This document shows positions 47,897 to 57,562 of a stretch of DNA of 64,000 nt, one piece after another. A model generated the notes under the pieces. It was not told where the DNA came from. It saw only the letters and a list, made by a program, of their open reading frames with translations, and did no database searches. The translations under genes and the position numbers were made by a program. The DNA lies in the NCBI GenBank assembly GCA_031261455.1, contig JAISJP010000007.1:62001-126000 (forward strand), read 5' to 3'. The first letter of the stretch is position 1; every line of letters begins with the position of its first letter. The DNA comes from Propionibacteriaceae bacterium (GTDB lineage: Bacteria; Actinomycetota; Actinomycetes; Propionibacteriales; Propionibacteriaceae).

Positions 47897-49543
47897 ATGA
47901 AAGGCAAGACAAAAGTGTCTAAATTGAAAACTCGTGCCGGGGCATTACTCCTTGCCGCAGCCCTGTTTGCCTCGGTCCCTGCTTGCAGTAGTGACGACGC
48001 CCCCAGCGGTGACGCCACAACCGAAGCAAAGTACAACCCGATTAGTTCCTCCGGCACCGCGCCGGGCGGCGACTTTATCCCCACAAACTCTGAGGAGTCC
48101 GGTCGCAAGACAATCGCATGGTTGGTTTTTGACGGACTCACTCGAATCGGCTCCGCCAATGAACTCATCTATGAGAACGCGGAATCCGTCACCACTACTG
48201 ACGCCATCACCTGGACCGTCAAGTTGAAGCCGAATCAGCTCTTTGCCAACGGCGAGAAGTTGACCGTTGACAACTATATTGACGCCTGGACTTGGGGTTC
48301 TAACATCAGCAACGCCCAGATCGCATCTGCCGACCTGAGCGTCATCGCAGGTTATGACAAGCTGCACCCCTCCGATGGGACGCCAGCCACCGCCACCACC
48401 TTCGAGGGCCTGACCCGTGTTGATGACCTGACTTTCACCATCAAGCTGTCGCGTCAGTACTCTTCGTTCCCGCTGCTGCTCTCCGCAGTTCCGTTCTTCC
48501 CGCTGCCGGGTTCGTTCTTCGACAACCCCGACGCGTGGCGCGAAACCCCGGTTGGCAACGGTCCTTACCAGTTGAAGGGCAAGATTGACGACTCTGACGG
48601 CGCGTACTTCGATGTCAACCCGAACTACACCGGCAGCCGCGTTCCAGAGAATGACGGTGTCTACATTCGCTTCTACACCAGCCCTGACGCCATCTACTCT
48701 GACATTCTGGCCGACAACCTTGACCTCGGTTCCGCATCCGGCGCTGGCCTGCTGACCGCTGCCGCAGACTTTGGGGACCGTTTCATCTCCGGTCCTGGTG
48801 GCCCGACGCAGACACTCACCTTCCCGCTGTGGGACGAGTACTGGCAGTCTGATGCCGGTCTCAAGGTGCGTCAGGCGATCTCGTTGGCAATCGACCGCGA
48901 GCAGATCACCCAGAAGGTGTTCAACGGCTTGGCTGTGCCGGCCAAGGAGTTCACTCAGCCCGGCCTGAACGGATGGAACGGCAACCTGCCCGGTTCTGAC
49001 ATCCTGTCCTTTGACCCGGTCAAGGCCAAGGCGTTGCTGGCTGAAGCTGGCGGCTTTGATAAGGATCTGCCGATCTACTACAACGCTGATGGCGCTCACA
49101 AGGACTGGGTTGAGGCGGTCGCAAACCAGCTTCAACTCAACCTGGGCATCAACGCCTACCCGGCTCCAGTTACCACGTTCTCCGAGTTCTTGGAACAGCG
49201 CGCCAACCACGAGTTCACCGGCCCGTGGCGTGCATCTGAGATCCCGTTCAACCCCGGTCTCGATGACATTCTGCGCAACGTCTACTCCATCAACGGTGGC
49301 GCGTCTTCTGGTTCTGACTGGTTCAGCCAAGAGTACGAAGACCTGCTGGCAGAGGGCTGGAAGCAGACGGACGTCAACGCGGCGAACGCCTACTTCAACC
49401 AGGCTCAGGAAGTGCTGCTGCGCGAACTGCCTGCGATTCCGCTGTGGTACTCCTACCGCACGCAGATTCACTCCACGTTGGTATCAAATGTTCAGGTCAG
49501 TGCATTCGGTTCCAACACCTACCTCATCCACAAAGAAAGCTAA
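47897..49543 (+). CDS. Peptide ABC importer, substrate-binding lipoprotein
   Basis: 548 aa. Signal MKGKTKVSKLKTRAGALLLAAALFAS with lipobox VPAC. It is an SBP_bac_5/OppA-DppA-like protein: TITWTVKLKPNQLFANGEKLT, KVRQAISLAIDREQIT, SFDPVKAKALLAEAGGF and NQAQEVLLRELPAIPLWY are family landmarks. It captures oligopeptides or similar solutes outside the cell for the permeases and fused ATPase encoded downstream. A strong hairpin separates it from the permease genes, which should raise its yield. Ligand unknown; the linked dipeptidase and GST-like genes suggest a peptide thiol or conjugate. Confidence 0.9.
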   Translation: MKGKTKVSKLKTRAGALLLAAALFASVPACSSDDAPSGDATTEAKYNPISSSGTAPGGDFIPTNSEESGRKTIAWLVFDGLTRIGSANELIYENAESVTTTDAITWTVKLKPNQLFANGEKLTVDNYIDAWTWGSNISNAQIASADLSVIAGYDKLHPSDGTPATATTFEGLTRVDDLTFTIKLSRQYSSFPLLLSAVPFFPLPGSFFDNPDAWRETPVGNGPYQLKGKIDDSDGAYFDVNPNYTGSRVPENDGVYIRFYTSPDAIYSDILADNLDLGSASGAGLLTAAADFGDRFISGPGGPTQTLTFPLWDEYWQSDAGLKVRQAISLAIDREQITQKVFNGLAVPAKEFTQPGLNGWNGNLPGSDILSFDPVKAKALLAEAGGFDKDLPIYYNADGAHKDWVEAVANQLQLNLGINAYPAPVTTFSEFLEQRANHEFTGPWRASEIPFNPGLDDILRNVYSINGGASSGSDWFSQEYEDLLAEGWKQTDVNAANAYFNQAQEVLLRELPAIPLWYSYRTQIHSTLVSNVQVSAFGSNTYLIHKES

Positions 49544-49551
49544 CCGCCTTT

Positions 49552-49591
49552 GGTTCTGGTCAGGCGCTCCTTTCATCGCCTGACCAGAACC
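49552..49591 (+). promoter_or_regulatory. 15-bp intra-operon hairpin after the binding-protein gene
   Basis: GGTTCTGGTCAGGCG (49552-49566) pairs perfectly with CGCCTGACCAGAACC (49577-49591) over a 10-nt loop, 9 nt after the stop codon. No T-run. Such hairpins often protect the 5' message and limit read-through into permease genes. Confidence 0.65.
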
Positions 49592-49688
49592 GGATGAGAC
49601 TCTAAGGGAAGTGGGGAGGACGACGGGCACTCTGCGCACACCGTCCTCCCCACGCCTCAGCACAACTAATCTTTCAAGAAAGAAACCC

Positions 49689-50627
49689 ATGTTCAGATAC
49701 ACCTTGTCCCGCGTGGGACAAGCGCTGATCGTGATTCTTGCAGCAACATTTCTGCTGTACTTCATGGTCTATGCCATGCCAGGCGACCCGGTTGCGGCGC
49801 TGGTTGGCGAGAATGTCACGCTGGACCCGGCAACGCGGGCGGCGATTGAGGCTAAGTTCAATCTCGACAAGCCGTTCATCGTGCAGTACGGCATCTACCT
49901 GAGCCAGGTGTTCCAGGGAGACTTGGGCACAACGTTCGCCGGTCGCCCTGTGACTGAGGTGATCGTGCGGGTGTTTCCAAACACCTTCCGGCTAGCAGTT
50001 TTGACCGTCGGGATTCAAGCGAGCGTCGGCGTTGTGGTGGGTGTGATCGCGGGACGCAAACGCGGCGGAGCGCTGGATCACGTTGTTATGGTGATCACGA
50101 TGATGCTGATCGGTGTGCCCACGTTTGTGACGGCCTTCTTGGTGCAGTACTTTCTTGGGGTACAGTTGAGATGGATTAAACCGACCGTTTCCGCTGGAGC
50201 GCCTTGGGCAGAGTTGATTGTGCCCGCACTGGTCTTAGCGCTGGGGTCCATGGCGTTTCTTATCCGCTTTACTCGCTCGGGCATCGCCGAGGTGCTGAAC
50301 GCCGAGCATGTGAAGGCCGCCCGGGCGCGTGGCCTCAGCGAGCGACAGGTCACCATCAACCACATTCTGCGCAACGCGCTGATCCCCATAGTCACCGTGG
50401 TTGGTACCGAGTTTGGGGCGTTGCTCGGTGGGGCCATCATCACCGAATCAATCTTCAACATTCCCGGCTTTGGACAACAGGTCTATCAGTCGATCATTCG
50501 TGGCGAACTGGCACCCACCGTTTCGCTGGTGATCGTGCTGGTAGTCATCTTCGTAACCGTCAATCTTCTTGTCGATCTGCTGTATGCCGTGCTAAATCCG
50601 AAAGTGAGGTACGGAGACAATGTCTGA
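49689..50627 (+). CDS. Peptide ABC importer, permease (OppB/DppB type)
   Basis: 312 aa from ATG 49689 (MFRYTLSRVGQALIVILAATFLLYF), preceded by AAGAAAG. Six membrane helices. The N-terminal PGDPVAALVGENVTLDP and the EAA motif KAARARGLSERQVTINHILRNALIPI are typical of the DppB/OppB family. It pairs with the OppC-type permease. Its stop codon lies 8 nt inside the next gene. Confidence 0.9.
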   Translation: MFRYTLSRVGQALIVILAATFLLYFMVYAMPGDPVAALVGENVTLDPATRAAIEAKFNLDKPFIVQYGIYLSQVFQGDLGTTFAGRPVTEVIVRVFPNTFRLAVLTVGIQASVGVVVGVIAGRKRGGALDHVVMVITMMLIGVPTFVTAFLVQYFLGVQLRWIKPTVSAGAPWAELIVPALVLALGSMAFLIRFTRSGIAEVLNAEHVKAARARGLSERQVTINHILRNALIPIVTVVGTEFGALLGGAIITESIFNIPGFGQQVYQSIIRGELAPTVSLVIVLVVIFVTVNLLVDLLYAVLNPKVRYGDNV

Positions 50628-51612
50628 CACCTTGGTTCGTGAGGACGAGTTTTCACCCGTTGAGGACATCGTTCTTGAAGACAATGTAGCCGAGCCGGCT
50701 GTTGGGCTAAGTCTTGAGGGGCAGTTCGACGCGCTTGAGGTGATCCAGTCACGCTCCGCGTTGGGCGAGGTTTGGTTGCGGCTGCGCAAGAGCAAGGCGT
50801 TCTGGTTCGCGGCCACCGTCATCGGGTTTTTGCTGGTGGTGGCGGTGTTCCCGTCACTGTTTACCAGCAAAGTTCCCAGTCCGTGCGAGTTGCAGTACTC
50901 GCGCGCTCCGATGAGCAGCCAGTTCCCGCTAGGAGCGGACTTTCAGGGCTGCGACATCCTCACCCGCATAATCTACGGCACCCGCGCGTCGATCTCGGTT
51001 GGCCTGCTGGCCGCGATTGGCAGCACTGTGCTGGGCACCATCTTCGGGGTGGTGGCCGGGTTCTTCGGGGGTGTCGTGGACGCGATCTTGTCTCGAATTA
51101 CGGACATCTTCTTTGCCATTCCGATGATCTTGGGTGCCATCGTGGCGGTGCAGATCGTAGCTCGCGAGAACCGGGGCGTGCTGTCCTTGGTGGTCATTCT
51201 GGTGTTCTTCGGCTGGACGGGCACGGCGCGCATCTCCCGCTCGGCAACCATCGAAGTGATGACCAAGGACTACGTTGCTGCTGCCCGGACGCTCGGGGCA
51301 TCCCGTCTGCGCATCTTGGGCACGCACATTCTGCCAAACATTCTGGCACCGCTGATCGTGGTGGTGACCATGGCGATTGGTGGGCTGATCTCGGCAGAGG
51401 CGTCGCTCAGCTACTTGAGCATCGGCCTGCCGCCCACCGTGCCGTCGTGGGGCAAAGCTATAGCCGACGGTCAGCTGACATTGAAAGCCAACCCCGGCAT
51501 TCTGCTCTGGCCAGCGGCGGCGCTCACGGTCACCGTGTTCGCATTCCTGATGCTCGGTGAGGCCGTGCGACACGCCTTTGGGCCTCAAGCAGCAAAGCGA
51601 GTGAAGCGATGA
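50620..51612 (+). CDS. Peptide ABC importer, permease (OppC/DppC type)
   Basis: 330 aa. A cytoplasmic tail of about 60 residues precedes the first helix; the DppC-type N-terminal motif FPLGADFQGCDILTRIIYGTRASISVG and the EAA loop AAARTLGASRLRILGTHILPN are clear. The gene overlaps the first permease by 8 nt and the ATPase gene by 4 nt (ATGA), so the three are tightly coupled. Confidence 0.9.
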   Translation: MSDTLVREDEFSPVEDIVLEDNVAEPAVGLSLEGQFDALEVIQSRSALGEVWLRLRKSKAFWFAATVIGFLLVVAVFPSLFTSKVPSPCELQYSRAPMSSQFPLGADFQGCDILTRIIYGTRASISVGLLAAIGSTVLGTIFGVVAGFFGGVVDAILSRITDIFFAIPMILGAIVAVQIVARENRGVLSLVVILVFFGWTGTARISRSATIEVMTKDYVAAARTLGASRLRILGTHILPNILAPLIVVVTMAIGGLISAEASLSYLSIGLPPTVPSWGKAIADGQLTLKANPGILLWPAAALTVTVFAFLMLGEAVRHAFGPQAAKRVKR

Positions 51613-53237
51613 GCAAGGCACTGATCACCATCACTGACCTGGGCGTCTCGTACCGCACGGACGACGACTCCCCTGCAGCTGTGAGACACGAAAACCTCGT
51701 GCTGCGCGAACATGAAACGTTGGCTATCGTCGGCGAATCCGGCTCCGGCAAGACCACCATCGCCAACGCGATTCTGGGGTTGCTTCCGGACGACGCCCGC
51801 GTTACGGGTTCCATCTCCCTAGGCAATGTCGAACTCACGGCGTTGCGGCGCGGCGAGTGGCCCACGATTAGAGGGCGACGCATCGGCTACGTGCCGCAGG
51901 ATCCCATGCTGTCGCTCAATGAGGTGTGGTCAATCGGTCATCACTTCAAGGAGACGATTGACGCTCACAAGCTTGGGGACGGCAAGCCGTGGCGCGAGTT
52001 CGCCACCGAGCGCCTGCTCGAAGTTGGGCTGAGCGATCCGGAGCGGATTCTGCGCCAGTTTCCGCACCAGTTGAGCGGCGGCATGCGCCAGCGCGTGCTC
52101 ATCGCTTTGGCGGTGTTGGCGCGTCCAGAGGTCATCATCGCTGACGAGCCGACCAGTGCGCTGGACGTGATTATCCAGAAGCATGTGCTCGACTTGCTGG
52201 AACGGCTCACCCGGCAACTTGGGGCATCCCTAGTGCTGATCACGCACGACCTCGGGCTAGTGGCCGACCGCAGCGACTCAGTGGTGGTGATGCGTCACGG
52301 CGAGATCGTCGAGACTGGGCCGACGCGCAACATCATAGGCAACCCGCAGCATCCGTACACTCAGGAATTGCTGCACGCGGTGCCGAAGCTCTCGTCTATC
52401 GAGTCGCGCGTGCTACCCGATTTGAGTGACGCGCCCGCAGTGCTGGAGATAAAAGGCCTAGTCAAGGAGTTCAAACTGAAGTACCCACGGGCGGCTACGC
52501 CGGGTACCAAACCGAGCCGGATTCTGCGGGCCGTCAACGGGGTGGACTTGACGCTCCGCTCCGGCGAGTGCCTCGCCTTGGTTGGCGAGTCCGGTTCGGG
52601 CAAGTCAACGGTGGCGAAGATCATCCTCGGGTTGGAGAAGCCGACGTCTGGCAGTGTGCTGCTGCATGGGCGTGACCGGGAGTCCGGGACTCGCGCCGAA
52701 CGTGTGGCCCAAACGGCTCGAATACAGGTGGTCTTTCAGGACCCGTATGCATCGTTGGACCCGCAGTTCACCGTGTCCCGCACCCTCAACGAGCCGTTGG
52801 TGATTCACGTGCGCGGTGACGCTTCTGAGCGACGGGACCGCGTGGTCAAACTGCTTGGTCTGGTTGGTTTGGACGAGTCCATCTTGAATCGCTATCCCAG
52901 CGAACTGTCCGGTGGGCAGCGACAGCGTGTCGCCATCGCACGGGCGTTGGCGCTGGAGCCAGACGTGCTGGTGCTTGACGAGGCGGTCTCCGCGCTTGAC
53001 GTAGTGGTGCAGGGGCAGATTCTGGAAACCTTGCGCGAACTACGCTCACGTATCGGACTGTCGATGCTGTTTATTACGCATGACTTGGCTGTCGTGGCCG
53101 AGATCGCCGACACCATTGCGGTGATCACAAATGGTGAGATTGTCGAGTCCGGAGATGCCGCCAGCGTCTTTGCCTCCCCGGAGCACGAGTATACGAAGGA
53201 GTTGTTAGATGCCGTCCCCGGTCGCAGCGCCTTCTGA
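51609..53237 (+). CDS. Peptide ABC importer, fused double ATP-binding protein (OppDF)
   Basis: 542 aa with two complete ABC domains. Domain 1 (1-260): Walker A GESGSGKTTI, signature LSGGMRQRVLIAL, Walker [13 protein letters not shown]. Domain 2 (280-540): GESGSGKSTV, LSGGQRQRVAIARAL, VLVLDEAVSALD. Domain 2 has an Ala in place of the usual Pro-Thr after DE (DEAVSALD), a common change in OppF. Both domains are followed by the oligopeptide-family tail with HPYTQELL and HEYTKELL, though no iron-sulfur cysteines are seen. The downstream GNAT gene starts 29 nt before the stop. Confidence 0.92.
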   Translation: MSKALITITDLGVSYRTDDDSPAAVRHENLVLREHETLAIVGESGSGKTTIANAILGLLPDDARVTGSISLGNVELTALRRGEWPTIRGRRIGYVPQDPMLSLNEVWSIGHHFKETIDAHKLGDGKPWREFATERLLEVGLSDPERILRQFPHQLSGGMRQRVLIALAVLARPEVIIADEPTSALDVIIQKHVLDLLERLTRQLGASLVLITHDLGLVADRSDSVVVMRHGEIVETGPTRNIIGNPQHPYTQELLHAVPKLSSIESRVLPDLSDAPAVLEIKGLVKEFKLKYPRAATPGTKPSRILRAVNGVDLTLRSGECLALVGESGSGKSTVAKIILGLEKPTSGSVLLHGRDRESGTRAERVAQTARIQVVFQDPYASLDPQFTVSRTLNEPLVIHVRGDASERRDRVVKLLGLVGLDESILNRYPSELSGGQRQRVAIARALALEPDVLVLDEAVSALDVVVQGQILETLRELRSRIGLSMLFITHDLAVVAEIADTIAVITNGEIVESGDAASVFASPEHEYTKELLDAVPGRSAF

Positions 53238-54996
53238 GGCCACCACTCAGCCCACATTGGTGGCTCCCTTGCCCGGAAGCGCCGAAGATACCTCTCCGCA
53301 GTTCTTGCGCGAGGTGGTTGTCAATGAAGAGGTCGTGATTCGCCAGGCTGAACCGGTCGAGTTTGAGCAGATCGAAGACCTGTTAGTAAAAGCTTTCAAT
53401 ACAGGCTGCTGGGTGGCACGAAGCTACGAACGCAACCTGCGTACCATTGCGCAACGGGCACTGCGTTTTCATGTTTGGGTGGCGGCCAGCGCCGACGGGG
53501 TGTTGGGAGTAGTGCTGACTCCCCGCCTGGAGCACTACCAGGCGTCCAGTTTCACCTTCTCGGTGCTGGCCGTCCACCCATCTGCTCGTGGGTTGCACCT
53601 AGGTGAACACCTTATCAGGCACGCATTCGCCCTAGCTCGTACACACGGATTTAGCTCTGTTGAGATTCACTCCAGCCCGCAGATGAGCGAAGCACACCGC
53701 ATCTACTACCGCGTCGGCTTCGTGCGCCACTTGGACGCCGAGACCCGTTTCATGGACGAGCACGAGGAGCGACTGCTGTCATTCTCATATCGGCTTCCTG
53801 ACCCGCTGCCTGCCGCCGAGGCCGTGGTCGTGCCGCCGTCCACCACTCCCCTGCCCGTGTTTGGTCCGTGGGCGCAACCGGCGACCGACAAGTCGGTGTG
53901 GCCCGCTCCTCCTGCCGGGGAGATTGATGGCAGCGGCGCATATGTAGTGACTGGCGATAAACATGATCTGGTCGCACAGCGAGCCGCTGAGCTTGACAGG
54001 GAAGTGAAGCGTCACCAAGCTCAGGCACTCACAGATGACGAGGCGAACCTCGCTAAGCCACGCACCCAGATGTCACCTACGGAACCCGTCGTCCGCTCAT
54101 CCTCAACTGAGCAGACAGACACCGTCGCCAAGCTTGAAGTCCAGATTGAGCAAGACCTGTGGGACGGCATCTACACGCAGCTGTACTCCAGTTCACCCGA
54201 GGCCAGTGAGGCCGCCCTACGCTTGCTGATCGCGCGCCTCGACTATTTGGATGCCCGCTTGGCGCATGGCGGACCGTTCCTGCACGGCGACTCACTCCAG
54301 TCCGATGACTTGTTGCTGACGGCCTGGCTGCTGAGCTACGACTTCGGCTTCCGCGCTGGAGTCGGGTTCGGCGCGGCCGCGACGATCAACTTCCCTCGGT
54401 TGTGGGATTTCGCCAGACGAGTCTTGGCGCGCCTGGACGCCATCGATCTCGTCCCAACTGCCGATGCTGCGTCACCTTGGGGTGATCTGCCCCCAGTCCC
54501 GGCGTTGGAGCCACTTGGGTTCGCGACTCTTCGCGATGGCTGGCTGGCGGCAGTCCCGCCCACTGGCAGTGCGGCTCGCATCCGCCCCACAGGCGCTCGC
54601 TTGACTCCCTACATGGAGGACCTACCCGCAGTCACCAAGCAGACGCAGAACGCACTGCTCGAAATCGTCGCCACAGTGCCACAAGCCACGGACGACGAGC
54701 CGACGTTGGCAACAAGGCTCCGTGACGATCTGTACGACGCTGCGATACAACTGTCACAGGGTGCCGACGCACTTACTCAACTCGCTCTACGTCGAGTCTT
54801 TCAGGCACGACTGCACTGGCTCGACTACCGGCTAAGCACCCAGCCTTGGGCAGACGGGCCACATGAATCAGCCACGGACTACGTGTTGCGTCCACTGTTG
54901 ACGCAGTTCGAGACCGTGGCCGACATCTTCCCACCAATTGATCCGATACTGGCGGATTACCCAAGTTTGCTCAAATACGTTGAGCGAATCTCTTAG
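53209..54996 (+). CDS. GNAT acetyltransferase fused to two GST-C-like domains
   Basis: 595 aa. AAGGAG at 53196-53201 is 7 nt before ATG 53209, supporting a start that overlaps the ATPase gene by 29 nt. Residues about 40-195 are a GNAT domain (VVIRQAEPVEFEQIEDLLVKAF; acetyl-CoA loop VHPSARGLHLGEHLI at 122-136; SEAHRIYYRVGF). After a Pro-rich linker, residues about 305-410 (LWDGIYTQLYSSSPEASEAALRLLIARLDYLDARL...) and 480-590 (LYDAAIQLSQGADALTQLALRRVFQARLHWLDYRL...) each resemble the all-helical C-terminal domain of glutathionyl-hydroquinone reductases, which are encoded by the next genes. No thioredoxin-fold GST domain or catalytic Cys is visible in this protein. The combination is unusual; a role in N-acetylating a thiol conjugate is inferred from context. 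Confidence 0.72.
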   Translation: MPSPVAAPSEATTQPTLVAPLPGSAEDTSPQFLREVVVNEEVVIRQAEPVEFEQIEDLLVKAFNTGCWVARSYERNLRTIAQRALRFHVWVAASADGVLGVVLTPRLEHYQASSFTFSVLAVHPSARGLHLGEHLIRHAFALARTHGFSSVEIHSSPQMSEAHRIYYRVGFVRHLDAETRFMDEHEERLLSFSYRLPDPLPAAEAVVVPPSTTPLPVFGPWAQPATDKSVWPAPPAGEIDGSGAYVVTGDKHDLVAQRAAELDREVKRHQAQALTDDEANLAKPRTQMSPTEPVVRSSSTEQTDTVAKLEVQIEQDLWDGIYTQLYSSSPEASEAALRLLIARLDYLDARLAHGGPFLHGDSLQSDDLLLTAWLLSYDFGFRAGVGFGAAATINFPRLWDFARRVLARLDAIDLVPTADAASPWGDLPPVPALEPLGFATLRDGWLAAVPPTGSAARIRPTGARLTPYMEDLPAVTKQTQNALLEIVATVPQATDDEPTLATRLRDDLYDAAIQLSQGADALTQLALRRVFQARLHWLDYRLSTQPWADGPHESATDYVLRPLLTQFETVADIFPPIDPILADYPSLLKYVERIS

Positions 54997-55021
54997 AAAA
55001 CAACAGACAAGGAGAATAGAA

Positions 55022-56104
55022 ATGAGCATCTCACCCGAATTGGAGGCTGAGCTTCGCGCCCCACGTGAACCGGAACCGAAGTCCGCGTTCCCGGAGACCA
55101 CCGTGGAACAGACCGAGGACGGCGCTTTCCGTCGCCAGCGCAACTGGTTCTCGGGGCGTTTTGGCGCCGAGGAGCACCCGGTGGAGCCGGGGCGTTACGC
55201 CGTGCTGGGGTCCATCGGCTGCGGCTGGGCGCGTCGGCAACACATCATCCTGCGTCTGACAGGCTTGGAGACATCCGTACCGTTCATCGTCCTGACGGGG
55301 CGCAGTGGCGACGGCTGGAAGATCTCGGGCGTCGACAACGACATCAAGGAGCGTTTCGGCACCGACCATCTGAACGACTTCTACCGCCGCACTGATCCTG
55401 ACTACAAGGGCCGGGGCACATCCCCAACTGTGGTCGATTTGCAGACTGGCAAGGTGGTTAGCAACAACTACCATCTGTTGCCGCAGGATTGGGAGACGGT
55501 GTGGAGGCCGTTCCACAAGGAGGGCGCGCCCGACCTATACCCGGAGGCGTTGCGCAAGGAGATCGATCTGACCAACCAGCAGATCTTCGACGACATCAAC
55601 AACGGCACGTACAAGGTGCTGTTCGCCACCAATCCGGAGGCCGCCAAGGCTGCCTACACCATCTTTGCCGCCCGTCTGGCGGACTTTGATTTCCGGTTGA
55701 AGTCGCGTCGCTACCTGTTTGGCGACAAGATCACCGACTCTGATGTGCGCTTGTTCCAGACGTTGGCCTCTTACGAGCGCGGCTATCGTGTGGGTATCGT
55801 CAAGCTCTACGGCGAAAAGAACGTGTTGCAGATCTCCGACTTCGAGAATCTGTGGGCCTACGCTCGTGACCTGTTCCAGAACGGCTTCACCGATGACTTG
55901 GAGCAGTTCTTCTTGGGCTTCCTGCCCGGTCCGAGCGGCGAGTATCTGCGCGGCGGTTTCAACGGCGAAGGCAAGGGCTTGCCAACCGGCGCCGAGGCGC
56001 TGGCGGCGTGGAGTGAACCGCACGGTCGCGAGAGTCTGACCGGGTCTCCGTTCTACTCCGGCCCTGGTGGCGGCGGCTCGTTCGAGCGTTGGACCTTCGC
56101 GTAA
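55022..56104 (+). CDS. Divergent glutathionyl-hydroquinone reductase-like protein 1
   Basis: 360 aa from ATG 55022 with AAGGAG 9 nt upstream. It has the ECM4/YqjG layout: FRRQRNWFSGRFG, then the redox motif GCGWARR (Cys67; canonical CPWAHR), DPDYKGRGTSPTVVDLQTGKVVSNNY, EIDLTNQQIFDDINNGTYKV, and the GST-C end SRRYLFGDKITDSDVRLFQTLASYE. In canonical enzymes the segment after VN is ES(S/A), which holds the gamma-glutamyl group of glutathione; here it is NYHLLPQDW. Hence the thiol may differ from glutathione, for example mycothiol. The C-terminal tail FYSGPGGGGSFERWTFA is shared with the second copy. Confidence 0.82.
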   Translation: MSISPELEAELRAPREPEPKSAFPETTVEQTEDGAFRRQRNWFSGRFGAEEHPVEPGRYAVLGSIGCGWARRQHIILRLTGLETSVPFIVLTGRSGDGWKISGVDNDIKERFGTDHLNDFYRRTDPDYKGRGTSPTVVDLQTGKVVSNNYHLLPQDWETVWRPFHKEGAPDLYPEALRKEIDLTNQQIFDDINNGTYKVLFATNPEAAKAAYTIFAARLADFDFRLKSRRYLFGDKITDSDVRLFQTLASYERGYRVGIVKLYGEKNVLQISDFENLWAYARDLFQNGFTDDLEQFFLGFLPGPSGEYLRGGFNGEGKGLPTGAEALAAWSEPHGRESLTGSPFYSGPGGGGSFERWTFA

Positions 56105-56141
56105 CCTCGCACTGAGACGAAAAGGAAACAAGGAAACGCAG

Positions 56142-57347
56142 ATGACAAGCAAAGAAACCGTGGCTGAGGCACTGGCGGAATACCCAGTGTTTGACGGTCA
56201 CAACGACTTGGTCACCAACCTGCGCGGGCATCGTGGTTACTGCGTGGCTGGGCTGGACAAGCCCAGCCCAGAGTTCCACACCGACCTGCCCCGGCTACGT
56301 CAAGGCGGGGTCGGTGCCCAGTTCTGGTCAGCGTGGGTGCCGTCCACACTGCCAGAACCGCAAGCCGTGGTCGCCACCATCGAACAGATTGACGCAATCC
56401 ATCGCCTGATTGCCGCCTATCCCTCCGACTTGGCATTCGCCACGAGCGCCGATGAGGTGCGTGCGGCGTGGACGCAAAACAAGATCGCATCACTGATCGG
56501 CGTCGAAGGCGGACACTCCATCGGCAACTCGCTGGCCGTGCTGCGCGCGTTCAAGACACTGGGAGTGCGCTACCTCACGTTGACACACAACGACAACAAC
56601 GCGTGGGCCGATTCGGCCACTGACAAGCCCATTCATGATGGACTGACTGCCGGTGGTAGGGCTGTTGTGACGGAGCTGAACCGGCTGGGCATCCTGGTTG
56701 ACCTGAGCCACACCTCTGCGGACACGCAGCGGGCGGCTATCGCGGCAAGCAAAGCTCCAGTTTTATTCTCGCATTCAAGTGCGTTTGCCGTCAATGCTCA
56801 TCCGCGCAACGTGCCGGACGACGTGTTGGAACTGCTGAAGGTCAACGGAGGCGTGGTGCAGGCTGTGTTCCTGCCCAGCTTCGTGTCCAAGGCGCTCTAC
56901 GAATGGGAGAAGGAAGCACGGGAGTCGGTGAAGACCGAACATCCGGACTTCTCCGGTTTCTGGAAGCCCGCTCCCCTGCCCGGCGAGACGTACGCGGAGC
57001 GTCAGGCAATCAACGACGCTCCCACTGCGGTAGCCGGGAACCCACCGGGTGGTTTCTTTGCAGCGCTGGCCGAGTTTGAGAAGGTGCGACCCAAGCCAAA
57101 GGTTGGCATCGCAGACGTGGTTGAGCATATTGAGCATCTGCGGGAGGTTGCTGGCATTGATCACATCGGTCTCGGTGGCGACTATGACGGCACGCTCTGG
57201 CAGCCCGAAGGTCTGGAAGACGTCTCCACGTATCCCAACCTGCTTGAGGCGCTAGCGGATCGCGGCTGGTCTTCACATGAGCTCGCCAAGCTCGCCGGTG
57301 GCAATGTCCTGCGCGTGCTCGGCGACGCCGAGACTCACGCCGAGTGA
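56142..57347 (+). CDS. Membrane dipeptidase (M19 family)
   Basis: 401 aa from ATG 56142, preceded by AAGGAAA. Renal dipeptidase fold: zinc ligands in VFDGHNDLVTNLRG (HxD), the bridging Glu in ASLIGVEGGHSIGNSLAVL, His in VDLSHTSADTQRAA and FSHSSAFAVNAHPRN, and Asp in HIGLGGDYDG. YLTLTHNDNNAWADS is a family hallmark. M19 enzymes split dipeptides, including Cys-Gly from glutathione and its S-conjugates. No signal peptide, so cytoplasmic. It is sandwiched between two GST-like genes. Confidence 0.92.
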   Translation: MTSKETVAEALAEYPVFDGHNDLVTNLRGHRGYCVAGLDKPSPEFHTDLPRLRQGGVGAQFWSAWVPSTLPEPQAVVATIEQIDAIHRLIAAYPSDLAFATSADEVRAAWTQNKIASLIGVEGGHSIGNSLAVLRAFKTLGVRYLTLTHNDNNAWADSATDKPIHDGLTAGGRAVVTELNRLGILVDLSHTSADTQRAAIAASKAPVLFSHSSAFAVNAHPRNVPDDVLELLKVNGGVVQAVFLPSFVSKALYEWEKEARESVKTEHPDFSGFWKPAPLPGETYAERQAINDAPTAVAGNPPGGFFAALAEFEKVRPKPKVGIADVVEHIEHLREVAGIDHIGLGGDYDGTLWQPEGLEDVSTYPNLLEALADRGWSSHELAKLAGGNVLRVLGDAETHAE

Positions 57348-57562
57348 GCACAGGTAAGCACTGAGGACCACGCATGCCTATCCCACAAATCGTTCGTCGA
57401 TGTCCGTAGCCCACATGGAACACCTGAGCGACCGCCGGTCTGACGTTCTCCGCGAGCAACACGCACGCCTGTGTTGGATCGCCACCTAGAGACCGCCCAA
57501 CCGGGGCCTCGCTCGTCCTACAACGTCCCAACAATCCACACCTGAACAACAAGGAAACAATA

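Noticed and set aside
47945..49471. A 508-codon minus strand frame opposite the peptide-binding protein gene
   Set aside because: The plus strand product has a signal peptide, lipobox and family motifs; the antisense product matches nothing.
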